Of a stretch of 64,000 nucleotides of DNA, positions 42,109 to 55,880 are shown in pieces (position 1 is the stretch's first letter; each line of letters begins with the position of its first letter). The stretch is from Phoenix dactylifera. Taxonomy: Eukaryota; Streptophyta; Magnoliopsida; Arecales; Arecaceae. Position numbers and translations under genes: made by a program. The notes beneath the pieces are model-generated. The model made no database searches, was not told the origin of the DNA, and saw nothing but the letters and a program-made list of their open reading frames with translations. The stretch is from NCBI RefSeq assembly GCF_009389715.1, contig NC_052392.1, forward strand, positions 35,199,144-35,263,143. The letters run 5' to 3'.

Positions 42109-43653
42109 ATGCCACGAAACTGTGAGCTAATTGAGCTTTTTGATCTATAAATTGAGAGAACCCTACGAGCATTAAGGAAACAACAAAGATTAGAGCTAAA
42201 GCAAAAACGAGCAGTAGCCATGGCAGATAACCAAGATAACCAGAATAAAAGATTGTTGAGTGACTATGCCGTGCCGAATGTCAATGGTGCTCAACCCAGT
42301 ATTGTGAGACCTACTGTCAATTCTAATAATTTTGAGGTTAAGCCTGGTCTCATCCAGATGGTGCAGCAGGAGCAGTTTGGTGGAGGACCTGCTGAGGATC
42401 TGCATGCACACCTTGCCAATTTTTTGGAGATTTGTGATACAATCAAGATGAATGGAGTTAGTGATGATGCTATTCGACTTCGACTTTTTTCATTTTCTCT
42501 AAAGGATAAAGCCAAGGCCTGGTTGAATTCCAAAGCGCCTAACTCTTTCACCACCTGGAATGCCTTGTCGCAAGCTTTTCTGAGTAAGTATTTTTCCCCA
42601 GGTAAGACTGCCAAACTTAGAAATGATATTACCAGTTTTGCTCAGTTTGATGGTGAATCTTTGTATGAAGCCTGGGAGAGGTTTAAGGATTTGCTGAGGA
42701 AGTGTCCACATCATGATCTTCCTGACTGGCTGATTGTACTGACTTTCTATAATGGATTAATACATTCAGTTAGGATTACCATAGATGCAACTGCAGGAGG
42801 TACTTTAATGAGTAAGTCAACAGAAGAGGCATATGAGTTGTTAGAAGAAATGGCCTCTAACAATTATCAGTGGTCTAATGAAAGAGGTATGCCTAAGAAA
42901 GTTTCAGGTATGTATGATGTAGATGGCATAAACATGTTGAATGCCAAGGTTGATTCTCTAGTAAAAATATTCGGTAAGCTGGGTAATGTGAATTCCGTTT
43001 CTAGTCCTGTATTGAGTTGTGATTGCTGTGGAAGAGCTCACATGAGTTCTGATTGTATGCAGGTTCAATTTATGTCTAATTATAACAGGTAGCAGCAGCA
43101 GAACAACCCTTATTCTAACACATACAACCCAGGCTGGAAGAATCATCCCAACTTTTCATGGAAAGATCAAGGTAACCAAGGTGGCAGTTCTTGACCTCTC
43201 CATCCTCCTGGTTTCCAACCTAGACCATCCCAACCAGAAAGTAAGCAGTCTTGGGAGATAGCTATTGAGAAGTTAGCCAATGCCAGTTCAGAGAGATTTG
43301 AGAGACTGGAAGCAAAGGTTGACTAGTTGGCGAGTTCCAACAGAAATGTGGAGGTGCAATTGGGGCAGTTAGCCAATTCCATCAATTCTCGTGGACAAGG
43401 TAATTTGCCTAGTAAGACAGAGGTCAATCCGAAGGAGCATTGCAAGGCAGTCACCTTGAAAAGTGGTAAGCAACTTGGTCAGGTAAGTGGTGAGACTATA
43501 GTTAGTGATGAAGTAGACTATGAAGAGGTGAGCAAGAAGGTCGATGAAGAAGTTGAGGACCTAGCCAAGACACCATCCCCACTACCACCAGTCGAACCTT
43601 ATGTTCCTCCCATTCCTTTTCCTCAAAGGCTTAAGCAGAATAAAATTGATCAA
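42109..43653 (+). pseudogene. gag: Athila gag, broken by stops
   Basis: One continuous plus-strand frame from the ATG at 42109. The longest open part is 42220-43092 and encodes the capsid-like region, including GLIQMVQQEQFGGGPAEDLH and AIRLRLFSFSLKDKAKAWL, and a C-x2-C zinc-finger-like DCCGRAH motif near 43020. Stops lie at 42148 (TAA), 43090 (TAG), 43192 (TGA) and 43324 (TAG), and at 43654 (TAG) at the boundary with the next open part. Gag would form the virus-like particle. Coding between the stops is well conserved, so the breaks are recent relative to the age of the family. Confidence 0.9.
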
Positions 43654-43668
43654 TAGTTTGAGAAATTT

Positions 43669-46600
43669 TTGAAAGTGTTTAGGCAGCTTCACATTAATAT
43701 TCCTTTTGCAGACGCCTTAGCACAAATTCCTGCATATACAAAATTTTTAAAGGAGATCATGTCTAAGAAGAGGAAATTGGAAGATTTCGAGACCATTGCC
43801 TTGATGGAGGAATGCAGTGCCATTATCCAGAATAAGCTTCCACCAAAGCTAAGAGATCCAGGGAGTTTTTCTATTCCTTGTATTATAGGTGATGTTGATT
43901 TTTCTAGAGCTTTGTATGATTTAGGTGCTAGTGTTTCACTAATGCCTTTATCTGTGTCTAGGAAGCTTGGATTGAAGGAGTTGAAGCCTACTACCATCTC
44001 TTTGTAGCTAGCTGATCGATCGGTCAAATATCCTTTGGGTGTTCTTGAGAATGTGCTGATCAAAGTAAAGAAGTTTATCATTCCAGTTGATTTTATTGTG
44101 TTGGAGATGGAAGAAGACACCGAGATCCCTATCATTTTAGGCTGGCCCTTTCTAGCCACTGCTGGAGTTATCATAGATGTTAAGAATGGTAGGTTGACTT
44201 TGAAGGTCAGTGAAGAAGAGGTAGAGTTTAATTTATTTGAAGCTACTAAATATCCTTCTTTTACTGATCATGTTTTTCGAGTTGATGTTGTAGATGAGTC
44301 GACCAGAGAGGTTTTTAGGGCTGAAAATACTAAAGAACCTCTTGAGACTTGTTTAGTGAGTGCAGGGACAAGTAAAGATGATAATCTAGAGGTTGCTAAA
44401 GTGGCGTGTGCATTAGAGGCTACATGTCCTATGCCAAAGAAGAGAGGTATTTATTTTGAGGATATCGGCAAAGGTAAGCCACCCCCTCCCCCTTCTAATG
44501 TGCAAGCACCAGTTCTAGAGTTGAAACCATTACCCTCATATCTCAGGTATGCATTTTTAGGCAAAAATAATACTTTGCCTGTGATTGTGAGTGCTTCTTT
44601 GTCTGATGAGCAACTTGACAAATTGATACGTATTTTGAGATTGAGAAAAAAAGCCATAGGATGGACTATATCAGACCTTAGAGGAATTAGCCCTTCATTG
44701 TGTATGCATAGAATTTTAATGGAGGATAACCATAAACCTATTGTTGAAAATCAGAGACGATTAAATCCTAACATGAAAGAAGTAGTTAGGGCTAAAGTTC
44801 TTAAATGGTTAGATGCAGGAATTTTTTATCCTATATTCGATAGTTCATGGATTAGTCCAGTGCAGGTAGTACCTAAAAAGGGTGGGATGACTGTGGTGCA
44901 TAATGAAAATAATGAATTAATTCCCACTAGGACAGTAATTGGGTGGAGAGTCCGCATAGATTATAGGAAACTTAATAATGTTACCCGTAAGGATCATTTT
45001 CCTTTACCTTTTCTTGATCAGGTGCTTGAGAGACTTGCTGGGTATGCATATTACTGTTTTTTAGATGGTTATTCAGGGTATAACTAGATTTCTATATCCC
45101 CCGAAGATCAAGAAAAGACCACCTTCACTTGTTCTTATGGTACTTTTGCATTCCGTAGGATACCTTTTGGTTTGTGTAATGCACCTGCTACATTCCAACG
45201 TTGCATGATGGCTATTTTCTCTGATTTTGTTGAAAAGATTATGGAGGTTTTCATGGATGATTTTTCTATTTTTGGATCTTCTTTTGATGGTTGTTTAGAT
45301 AACTTATCTCGAGTTTTGCAGCGTTGTGAGGAGACCAATTTGGTCTTGAATTGGGAGAAATGTCATTTTATGGTGCAGGAAGGTATTGTTTTAGGCCACA
45401 AAATTTCAGCAAGAGGCCTTGAGGTGGACCGAGCAAAAATAGAAATTATTGAAAAATTGCCACCACCTACAAATGTTAAGGGAGTTAGAAGTTTTCTTGG
45501 TCACACAGGATTTTACCGGCGTTTTATTAAGGATTTCTCTAAAATTTCTAAACCTCTTTGTAATCTGTTGAATAAGGATGTTGTGTTTGATTTTGATAAG
45601 GACTGTTTGAATGCTTTTAACAGGTTGAAGCAAGAGTTGGTGTCAGCACCAATTATGGCAGCCCTAGATTGGAGTTTGCCTTTTGAGCTAATGTGTGATG
45701 CTAGTGATTTCGCTTTGGACGCTGTTCTCGGCCAGAGAAAAGACAGGAAGTTGCATGTTATATATTATGCTAGTAGAGTTTTAAATAATGCACAGTTGAA
45801 TTATGCAACTACCGAAAAAGAATTGCTTGCTGTTGTATTTGCTTTTGACAAGTTTCGATCTTATCTTGTAGGTTCCAAGGTAATCGTATATATGGACCAT
45901 TCAGCAATCAAGTACTTGCTGAAAAAAAAAAAGATGCCAAACCATGCTTGATTCGGTGGGTGTTGTTGCTTCAAGAATTTGATCTTGAAATTCGAGACAA
46001 GAGAGGCATGGAGAATATGGTGGCAGATCACTTGTTTAGATTAGAGGGGCAGTCAAGAGCAGATGAGGTGCCCATTAATGAAAGCTTTCCAGATGAGCAG
46101 TTGTTGGCAGTTTCAGTCATCCCCTGGTATGCTGATTTGGTGAACTATTTGGTGAGTGGCATTGTTCCCCCTGATTTGAGCTATCATCAGAAGAAAAAGT
46201 TTTTGTGGGATGTGAAGCATTATTTTTGAGAAGAACCGCTACTCTATAAACACTGTGCAGATGGGATGATTAGAATATGTGTGCCCCAAGATAAGATGCA
46301 GGACCATTGTCATTCCTTGGAGTGTGGTGGACATTTCAGTACCTCTAAGACAGTTGCAAAGGTAGGGCAGTCTCGTTTTTACTGGCCGACCATGTATCAA
46401 GATACTAGACAATATGTGAGCATGTGTGATAGATGTCAGAGGGTTGGCAACATTTCAAAAAAGAATGAGATGCCCTTGACCAATATCCTGGAGGTTGAAC
46501 TGTTTGATTTATGGGGAATTGATTTCATGGGCCCATTTTCTTCTTCCTTCAATAATCAGTACATTCTGGTAGCAGTGGATTATGTATCTAAATGGGTTGA

Positions 46601-47405
46601 AGCTACTGCAACTCAGACTAATGACTCTCGGGTGGTGATGAGATTTGTGAAGAAAAATATTTTTTCAAGATTTGGTGTGCCGAGAGCTATTATTAGTGAT
46701 GAAGGCTCCCATTTTTGTAATCGGTCATTTGAGGCTTTGTTGAAGAAATATGGGGTTACTCATAAGGTGGCACTTGCCTATCATCCCCAAACAAATGGGC
46801 AAGTAGAACTTGCAAATAGGGAATTGAAGCAAATTTTGGAGAAAACTATGAGCAGTTCAAAAAAGGATTGGGCGAATAAGTTTGATGATGCACTTTGGGC
46901 CTATAGGACAGCTTTCAAGACACCTTTGGGTATGTCTCCTTACAGACTTGTCTTTGGAAAGTCTTGTCACTTACCAGTGGAATTGGAACACAGGGCCTAC
47001 TGGGCAATCAAGGAGTTGAACATGGATTTGAAAGCTGCGGGAGAAAAGAGATTGTTACAGTTGAGTGAGTTGGAGGAGTTTAGGTTGGATGCTTATGAAA
47101 ATACTCGGATTTACAAGGAAAAGATAAAGCATTGGCATGACAAACATCTTCAGATTAGAAACTTCGAAATTGGGCAGCAAGTATTACTCTTCAACTCAAG
47201 ACTTAAGTTATTTCCAGGCAAGCTTCGTTCTAGGCGGTCTGGCCCATTCACGGTAACGAAAGTGTATCCATATGGTGCTGTTGAGGTGCGTAGTGAGGTC
47301 ACTGGTGCATTCAAGGTTAATGGGCAGCGTTTGAAGCCTTATCTTGCTAGTAATGCAGTTCCTAAAGGAGTGATTTACTCTTTGAAGAATTCTACCTATG
47401 GTTGA
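43669..47405 (+). pseudogene. pol: Athila pol: protease, RT, RNase H, integrase, broken
   Basis: The protease motif ALYDLGASVSLMP lies near 43910. Reverse transcriptase runs from about 44690, with WISPVQVVPKKGG, FRRIPFGLCNAPATFQRC and the active-site FMDDFSIFG at 45251-45277. RNase H has LMCDASDFALDAVLGQ near 45690. Integrase has the zinc-binding region ending MCDRCQR (about 46420), DFMGPF, SDEGSHF and [10 protein letters not shown] for the DDE residues, and a C-terminal [16 protein letters not shown] end (here [12 protein letters not shown]). Breaks are TAG at 44005 and 45085, a frameshift in the A-tract at 45921-45931, and TGA at 46227. The reading frame is otherwise clean. Confidence 0.93.
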
Positions 47406-48712
47406 TGGTGTGGAAGTCAAGCTAACGACTGTAAACAAGCGCTTCTTGGGAGGCAACCCAACCTCAAAAAAAAAAAAAAATCCTTTCTTTTGTCTTTTGT
47501 TATATGTTTTAATTGTTGTTTTTATTTAAGTCTTTGAATAATTATTGTTGTGACCCCTTTCTTTTTGGTTATGTTGTGTAGGTGCAGAAAAATCAAGCAA
47601 GAAGCTAGTTCGTGTTCAATTCGGTCGGACATTCATTTTGTTCAGCCTTGCTAAAAGGGGAGTATTAGTCTTTCATTTTTCTTTGCTTTCACATTGAGGA
47701 CAATGTAAAAATTAAGTTTGGGGGAGTGGATATTTGATTATGCTGAATGCTGGTGCAGGTTATGTTTGTTTGAGAAAGAAATTTTTTTTAAAATTCTGGT
47801 TTGTTCACTTTCATGCAAGTTAATTGGTGATCATATCCATGTCTTCCAAACTAAATTTTTATGTGAAAGATTAGGAGAAATGAACAAGCATTTGCACTTG
47901 TGTGAGACTTATCTAAGATCAACATTACACTTTTGGGTTCTTTATTGTGTTTAAGCATTGAATTTTGATTTAGGATAGGCAATATCTTATAAAGCAAGAG
48001 TAAGCATATTTGTTTTCCTTTGGGATTATTGAAGTACATCTTTCCTTGCAAAGTTGTATGAGTTGTGTGATTATGCATAAAAGATGAGCGTGATGCTTTT
48101 CTTGTGATTATCCCCTTTGATCTAGTGCTAAACAAGGTTTAAGTAAATAGAGTGATAATGATTAGACAGTCGAATAAATAAATGTGTACAAAGTTCTATC
48201 TACTCCAATGTTTTGAGTTGCTTAGTAACTAGGGGTTTTCATCACCAATGTTTACTTTTACATCAAACGACAACTTGAAATATGAGTATGCAAAAGCACT
48301 TTAAGTGTATGACTTGTTGAGTAACCGGGTGCATCCATCACAAATGCTTGTATTCGCGTCAAAAGGCAAGTGACAATTTAAAGACAAAAAAAAAAAAACT
48401 CTCTAGTTTGCTACCTTGTTTGTAGTAGTGAGAAGGGGTGATTGCAGGTTGAGTTGTTACATGATTCAATTGTGTTGGTTGCATGATAAATATGATTGAG
48501 TTTGGAATTATATATGGATATTTGATCTAGAGAATGTGAGTATGCTTAGTTTTCCTTTATTTGCTATTGTTTATATACTAAATTGAAGATTTGATGTTTG
48601 CATGATAGGTCCTTTGGGTGTGATGAGTTGGGCCTAACTATGGTTATTGTCCTTTGTTTTTATGGTTTTTCTTTTGCTCGAGGACAAGCAAACATTCAAG
48701 TTTGGGGGTATT
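47406..48712 (+). other. Athila 3' internal region without an env-like frame
   Basis: Noncoding. An internal G-rich tract AGTTTGGGGGAG lies at 47715-47726, and the 3' polypurine tract TTTGGGGGTATT at 48701-48712 adjoins the 3' LTR. Two runs near 48210-48380 (GTTGAGTAACCGGGTGCATC and a related segment) form a weak repeat. Some Athila elements have an env-like ORF here; this one does not. Confidence 0.8.
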
Positions 48713-50267
48713 TGATGTGAAAATTTATTTCACACATTTTCTTAGTCTTAATTATTTTGTTTTAGAGTGTTTTGTATGTTCTTAGCTCATTTGTCTAGAA
48801 TTTAGGTGTCTTTTATATTTATTTAATTTTTGAAAATTTTTGGTATTTTGCAGGTGTTTAATTATTGAATTCGGTTGAAATTGGGCTGGTCTAGTCAACC
48901 CAGAATACTATTCGGTTTTTGGGTTCTAACTGGAGCTACAGACCTCCGTTTCATATGTTGTTTGGCTTGCTGGAAAGATAAGACGTAGACCTAAAACTTT
49001 TATGGATATTAAAAAACCAAATTCTGCCAATTTGAAGTCCAAAATTTAGCCGAAACGGAGAAGTCCGAATCTATCCAGAATTTTACTGCGGCCCAGACCC
49101 TATTTCGGTTTTCAGCTTGTATCTGGAGTTATATAAGTCAGAATAATACAAACCTAAGTGCGTTGGAAAGTTGAGAACGAGATCTAAAACTTTCATGAAG
49201 GGTCTAACTCCAAATTATATCGTTTTGGTGCTCTAAATCTAGCTGGGAGTCGAGTCTAAAAATCAGCCTAGAATTCCGGATTTCAGCTAGTAGATAGGGA
49301 GGAAATCTGTTTTAAAATTCAGAAAAAAGAAAATTCTGAGAAGAGAAGGGGGGCCAGTAGATACGAAGAGGAGGACAAGCAGAAAAAAAAGAAAAATGCA
49401 GAGAATCTGAAATTCTGAGAGGAGGAAAAGCTAGAAATTTCGAGAGGAAGAAAAAGCTGGATTCTGGGAGAAAGAACGGAACGGAGGATTTTTGCAAATA
49501 CAGAGTTCTTTTCCTTTCTCTTATATATATATTTTTTATTTTTCTATTTGCTGAATTGTTATTAAGAATGTTGAATGCGAATTTATGTTTGAGAAATAAT
49601 TGGATTGATTTATTAGTTATGATTTGCTAGTTTTCTTATCCTAGGGCTAGGACGTAGTCATTGAATTTTTGATATGAATTGAGTATGGTTGTATTGAATA
49701 TCTTTTGCTAATTGCAATTTGATGATTTCGGTTTTCATTCTTGCAATTTACTGGCCATGAATTGCATGCTTAAGATGTTGAATGAAGTAACGAAAGTTGA
49801 AATTCAATATTAGTTGGTGAATTTATCAAACATTGGTGGTGTAGTTTAGAAATAAATGCACACCCTTGTGACCTACAATCAAGAATTTCATAGATCATAA
49901 TGAATTTATATTAATTTCTATGATCACGAAAGTAGACATAGGATTAATATAGGTATAGGTGTTATGCCTTGAAAGAGGATATCACATAAAAAAAAGAAAT
50001 TCGGTCATTGTAATTAGCAGAATATTAACAATCAGATTTAAATTCATTGAAGAAATTCAATTGATGAAATCCAAGCCCTAGGAACCTTTCATCTTTGATT
50101 TTTCAGGTCAAGAAATTGCTGTCAGTCACATCAATTTGGGGTCGTCTAAATAATATAGAAAATTTATAAATTGGTATTTGAATGGCCTCCTTGTGGAAAC
50201 GATACTCTTTTTGCCATATTCTACTTGTCATGACCCATGCATTTGTGGCAGAGTCTAGGGACTATCA
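48713..50267 (+). repeat. Athila 3' LTR
   Basis: 1555 bp, the same ends as the 5' LTR, directly after the polypurine tract and followed by the CCCAG duplication. Confidence 0.95.
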
Positions 50268-50272
50268 CCCAG

Positions 50273-51807
50273 CCGGCTGGGCTTAAAATCCAAGCCCATG
50301 GCTATTTGACTGGTTTCAAAACCCTCCGGCCCATGAACAGATCTTCTTGATACAATGTTTTGTATAATTTGTAATTTGGATGTGCTCAAATCTATAGAAT
50401 AATTATTGATTTATGTTTTCTTTACATCTATTATAATTTATGGAAAAAAACTTCACAAGATATCTTTCTTTTTCCTTTTTTTTAGTATAAACCAAGACAA
50501 CACAACATGTTCATCTCACTAGAGACTTTAAGATGATGGTGAGAAAGTAGACCAGACTGAACATCTGTTATGCATTGTAGCTGCATTGGGAAGGCAGTTT
50601 GCAAGTCTTTTTGGATACTTTTGAATGTGATGAATTAATATTGTCCATAAGATTCTGTATATAGTTTTGTTCTGGTTTAGAAAGTTGGTGAAGACTAGGG
50701 TGCAGTTGAGGTCCCCCATGAAGCGAAAACTCATGTTCCCTCTTCACGTTATCTCATAACGCATTCCCACCTCGAGTGGGATATAACGAATTAAAAAAAA
50801 AAATAACTCCATTTTTTTTCCAAAAAAGTTAATACCGTTGTTCTACAGAAAGATTCAACTTGTTTCGCATGAATTAATTATTGGATCATCACCTCCTAGA
50901 TCTATGCCAATGGATGAACAACCAAGTTCCAAGTGTTTGGAGATCTAGGTAGTGGGTGATCCAATGGTGGTTTTGCATGAAAGATACAATCCCGTCACAC
51001 TATTGATCTGATAGCTAGTACTATCAAGCATTCACACAAATGAACAATTATAAGATGGACCTACGGTAAAATCATCTTAGGTCCATGATGGCCATTAAAA
51101 TCCTGTTGAGGCATTACGTGCTCAAGCCTCAAATCCTCCAATAAACCGGCGGGTGCAAACCAAATTGTACCACCTGACCCTTCACAAAGATCAAGACAGC
51201 AATTTACCGGCACCATTCGAAACAGGAAAAATATACATCCTTACGCGGGACATCATCCTCACCGGCAACAAATCAACTAAGCTTACAAGGCCCAGCCGTT
51301 AACAAATACGGGCTATACGATGTTGGAAACCGGGTCAGCCCACATCATCAAAGGAATCCGTCCAACTCCTTGACCTCCGGCTATTTCGTGCGCACGAATG
51401 CAACCCCATGTCTTTATTCCCCCAAAGCAAAGCAACTTCCCCACCCCCCTTAAAACGCCCCTCTCATGTCCCCAACGCTTACAACAAATAACAGTACGGT
51501 AACAATAAGATTACAAGTAATGACTCGAATCCATGGTCACGTAGAAATAGAATAGATGCTTAAATATCAATGTTAAGTAATAATATCCACATTAATCTTA
51601 TCAATTAGTGATATTATTATCATTAAAAATCATCTTAGGGTAAAATTAAACTCTTTGGTACCCAACTTCCGGTGTTTTCCATTCCCAAATTGAGCTAATC
51701 TTCCAATATTAGCCTGTAAGATGGGCTGAAAGAGCCATCATAAATCAATTTAACAAATCCATCAGCAGGATATATCCAAGTAACAGCTTGAATTGTGTTT
51801 TGTTGGA
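50273..51807. other. Intergenic, no gene seen
   Basis: No convincing protein or RNA gene. 51100-51480 is less AT-rich and contains short C-rich runs, possibly promoter-like or an eroded repeat, with no recognisable content. Confidence 0.5.
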
Positions 51808-52175
51808 TTTGAAAGACTTGGAAGCCTTCTCTTCTAGCAGAGCTACGATCAATGGTATTCATGACCACATGCCCTATTATGTAGAAATCAAGTATTCATG
51901 AGAACGATTAATAGCTTTCTTTATAATTTGGTATCAAGGCTCCATTGAGTCAGAGAAATGATAAGAGTACTAATTTTTCCAAAACCAACAAAAAAACAAC
52001 AAAAGCTGCAATAGCTCAAAAGGATCTGCTTGGTAACTAGACCCAAACCAAAAATGTAACTCAAGCATAAACTTCCAATCCAACCCAACCTAGTTAGTTT
52101 CTTTAGACAATCCAGCTTAGCAGAACTTGACCTGAATTATATCTAATTAATATTCTTGATTTGATCTGGTGCGAG
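51808..52175. repeat. Duplicated block W, copy 2
   Basis: Partner of 11022-11340, with about 40 extra bases (AGCTACGATCAATGGTATTC region). It contains TTTGGTATCAAGGCTCC, reminiscent of a retroelement primer site, but no flanking LTR pair was found. Confidence 0.65.
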
Positions 52176-55100
52176 TTCTATCGAAGCTTGGTTAATAAGA
52201 ACCTTTTAAAGAAGTCCGACTCGTGGGTTGACAGTGAGCAAGACTCAAAAGGAAAATTATGCTTGCAGATGGCATCTCCAGCTTGGATTGCATAGTTTGG
52301 AGGAACGAGGCTCTTGATAATTTCTAATTCATACATCAATAATTGATACTGTTTTATGGGAAAAAAGTGTTTGTGGGTGTTTTCTACAGCTTGATAAAAA
52401 ATACCGTGATTCATTGGGATCCAAAGGCAACTTTGGAAATTAGAAAGTACTGATGGGAACCATCTGGAGAGCTTCAAGAGAGTAAAGGTCATGCTGTTAT
52501 TCATTGAAGTTGATTTGACTTTATGGAGTGCTGATGTTAGTAACAATGAAATTTACATGTTGGCAACTAATGGTATGCTGGATATATTGATGAAAACAAT
52601 GGTGATTTATTCTAAACTTCAGGATGTCCATCACTTGACATGTCAACAACCATGTTTCATATAGGTAAGCTCAAACTACTTGCAATACAATTAAGCAATG
52701 TGGTCATTAAAGTTTTATATTATCACATCGCAGTGCATTTTAGGCACCATATAGTCACGTACCTTTGGCATATGTAGACACTGTACATAGTAAGAACTAG
52801 GAAAACTATATAGAAAACGGTCCAATTAGAGTAAGGCTTACTTACTGGCTATTGTTATGGTCTCATGGAAAGTTCAGTTAAGGTCGGTAATAGAGCTAGC
52901 CAAGTTGGTTCTAGCCATTGTGACATTCAATGAATGGGTTTGGGCTTAACAAATTTGAGGTTTGAACTTGGCCACCTACCCACCAACCTTGGTCCCCGTT
53001 CTAATCTTAAATTACTGACAACATACCATGGTATGCTATTACATTACAGAGTTTTGCTTTGACAATTCTCTCATTTTTTCAGTTGTTTTGAGGTTTAATT
53101 GTAGCCCATATTGATTTGCTAAAGGGTAGAATAGTAACTTTGAAGTTTGATTGGGTCAGTCGGCTAGTGAATCCATGTGAGACCAAGGAAAAATACTTCT
53201 CGGTATTCTATATTGTGCTTCCTCCTGTGAGCTCAGGGAACAAACAAAGGCACCTCTCCCAAACAGAGTGGAAAGAGAAGAACAAGGGAATTTGGGCAGG
53301 CTTGTTAGAGCACTAGATGTAGCTCCCCTTTTATCTCGCTTACCTATTCTGTCCCTTTTTATCCCACCTTCACTGAATCAGACTTCGCTATGCCTCTTAA
53401 ACTCATCCACATTCGGCCATCCAATTGCTGAATGTGAAATTTTGGCAGATCATATTGAAACATGACAAAGATGTGCTAAGATCATATTGAGTCGTGTTGT
53501 ACTTGCTTTTCAGCCGACTGTATGCTAAGATGTTGTACATTGCACACTTTTATAGTTGACCTTGCAGCAATATGTGCTAAATATACCAAGTCTGTTTTTA
53601 CTTATTATTGTTCTTGACTGGATTCCTTATGCTTTGTATGCAACAACAATGAATATAAATATAGATTTTTTGCATGAAGATCTATTTCAAAAACAATGCT
53701 CTGGTTGTCTGGTTAATTGCAGTTCATGAAAGACTTCTCCGGACCAGTGATGACTTTGTTTGGCCCATTGATTCTACTTTTCATGGGCGTTTCTGGACCT
53801 GAAGATACCCCCGTTAAATGTAAAGATTTCTTCAGGTTAATGTTTTAGGCCTTTTAACATGTAGCTGTTGTGTTCTTGTCATTCCTAATATAAGAAGAAA
53901 ATTGACCAATCTTTTCTAAGTGATATAGTAAATGTGAAATGAGGATAATAGCTGCAGCGGTGCTCACATGATATTTGTGACAACTTGGTCGTAGGTTGGC
54001 AAAAGGAAAAAAAATATTTAATCTTTTTCTTAATTCATATCCTTTTTCTTGCTTTCATTTTTTTTTTTTAAATTTTCTGGTCTAGTTTTTCTTCTTCTTT
54101 TTTAAGAGAGGGGGGGGGGGGGGGGGGGGAGGGTGTGGAGGTATGAAGTATTTTATTCCCTGGAGATTTTTTACTTTTATTGTTAGTTTTTAGTAGAAGA
54201 CCGGAGTAAAGAAATATGTTGAGCAAGAATTCTGGAAGTGAATTCAGACTTTCAAATAAGTGTAATTTAGTATTTCATATGGAAATGCAGGGAGGTGACC
54301 CATACTTTATATGGCCTAACGAAAGCATGATGCAGTCTCCATAGCTGAAAATTCGTTTTCAAATTCGTTTTCCATTGATGCAAGTTAATATAGCCGTAGT
54401 AATCCAACAAAAATGTTAGCTCGAACAGAACATTTTTGGTAGGAGAACATGCCCTGGGTGCATCTTGATGTACCTACCATAAATTCTGCCATGCTTTTTA
54501 TTTTTGAAATTCAAAATTATGATTTTAGACAAGTAGTGTCTAGTTGTCTAGTGAAATTTAACAGCTTTTCTCAAAACACAATTCTAAAAAATTCTATTGA
54601 ACTAAACTATAATTTTCAAGTACATGGTTTTATATTTTTTTTAAGTTACGGCATTGCAATTTGAATTTTTCTCTTTAATAGCCAAACACTGCCTAACAAA
54701 ATTAGCTTTAAAATCCAAAACTCTTGAATTAAGGAAATAGGTAAGGACTGGTTTGGTTTTGTTGTTGTTTTTGTTCTTTTATTTTTTGACAAATCAGTAA
54801 AATGCTATATGGAGATTGATGTTGAAGATAGCATTTGCATAAAACTTCTATTATTCATTGCTTTTTTTTTTTGAAAACAATAATTATTTGCTACCAAATT
54901 TTTACAGATTTTATAAATAATTTCAAAAATAAAATACGTGTTCAGTCTAGTCTATTTTTCTTCTTCGATTCTTAAAAACAAAAAAACAATGTCAAACAAT
55001 CCCTATGATAATGATTTTGAAATTCTCAAAGAAAATAATGATTTTTTAAAGTTTAAAATATCTAAACAAAGCCATAATTATTTAGATCTACTTCTAAAAG

Positions 55101-55880
55101 ATAAATCCAAGAACCTACATTCTTTCTACAAGAGATGGAGTCCTTATACCACATAAAATATTTCATAAATCTATCTATCTATGGATATATATATATTCCC
55201 ATACTGCTTACTGCTAAAAGGTTTAGAGCTTGGTCCTAGAATACCTAGACAATGAGTTGAGCATCTTAGTAAAAAACTGGAGATAGCTGAAGTAATAGAT
55301 CATGATGATGGAACCGTTGGTTGCTTGGAATGGAGGAATGGGTTGCTTAGAATCAAAGAAAATCATCTTCATGTACTATTAAAGCAAAAAGAAATACCTT
55401 GAGGCTTGAGGAAAGACCAGAACAGGTGGATGAAGAACAAAGAGCACAAAGCATCTCATAACTAGCATAAAGACGAGGGATCATATTCAAAGGTTTTTTG
55501 GATATGGATTGGGTTTTTTGGGATAAGGAAAAGTTAAATACAAGGCATTAATTTATACCTATATAAACAAGTTTAAACCTTATTTCTCTTTTGGATAAAA
55601 ATGTAGTCTATCAAGTAATGATTGTACTTATACTCGTTGTGTGTTTGGATATTGATGGGGATGAGAAATGATGTTTCGATGTCACTTTGGAATATGCGGA
55701 TAAAAAGATGAATTTTTAAGACATTGGACAAGTTTGTCCTTGTAATCCGCGCTATTCTATATGCATTGGATAAAAAATGTGTTTGGATTTTTTAATGAGG
55801 AATGAAATATTCTTATAGTGATATAATTAAAATTTATAGTTTATCTTATTATATTATTATTCTTTTACTATTATGTATAC
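52176..55880. other. Intergenic or decayed genic sequence, no gene supported
   Basis: A minus-strand frame at 52178-52546 (122 codons) and short plus-strand pieces such as FMKDFSGPVMTLFGPLILLF after a TTGCAG at 53700-53710 look mildly protein-like, but they do not join into a gene I recognise. A long G homopolymer lies at 54111-54130. The rest is AT-rich. Confidence 0.4.

Larger units (their letters stand above)
40432..50272 (+). mobile_element. Athila-lineage Ty3/gypsy retrotransposon, decayed
   Basis: The element proper is 40437-50267 (9831 bp), flanked by CCCAG at 40432-40436 and 50268-50272. The LTRs of 1557 and 1555 bp begin TGATGTGAAAATTTATTTCA and end ACTATCA, and differ by a few percent, mostly transitions. 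The primer site matches tRNA-Asp. Order is gag, protease, reverse transcriptase, RNase H, integrase, then about 1.3 kb without an env-like frame. The gag opening around residues 1-100, the tRNA-Asp site and a G-rich tract after integrase are Athila traits. Seven in-frame stops and one frameshift mean no complete polyprotein can be made. Confidence 0.95.

Noticed and set aside
43689..44174. 161-codon minus-strand frame in the Athila element (also 42291-42614)
   Set aside because: Shadow of the conserved gag-pol frame on the plus strand.
52178..52546. 122-codon minus-strand frame
   Set aside because: Mildly protein-like, but no motif, partner exon or splice context was recognised; it was left as unsupported.
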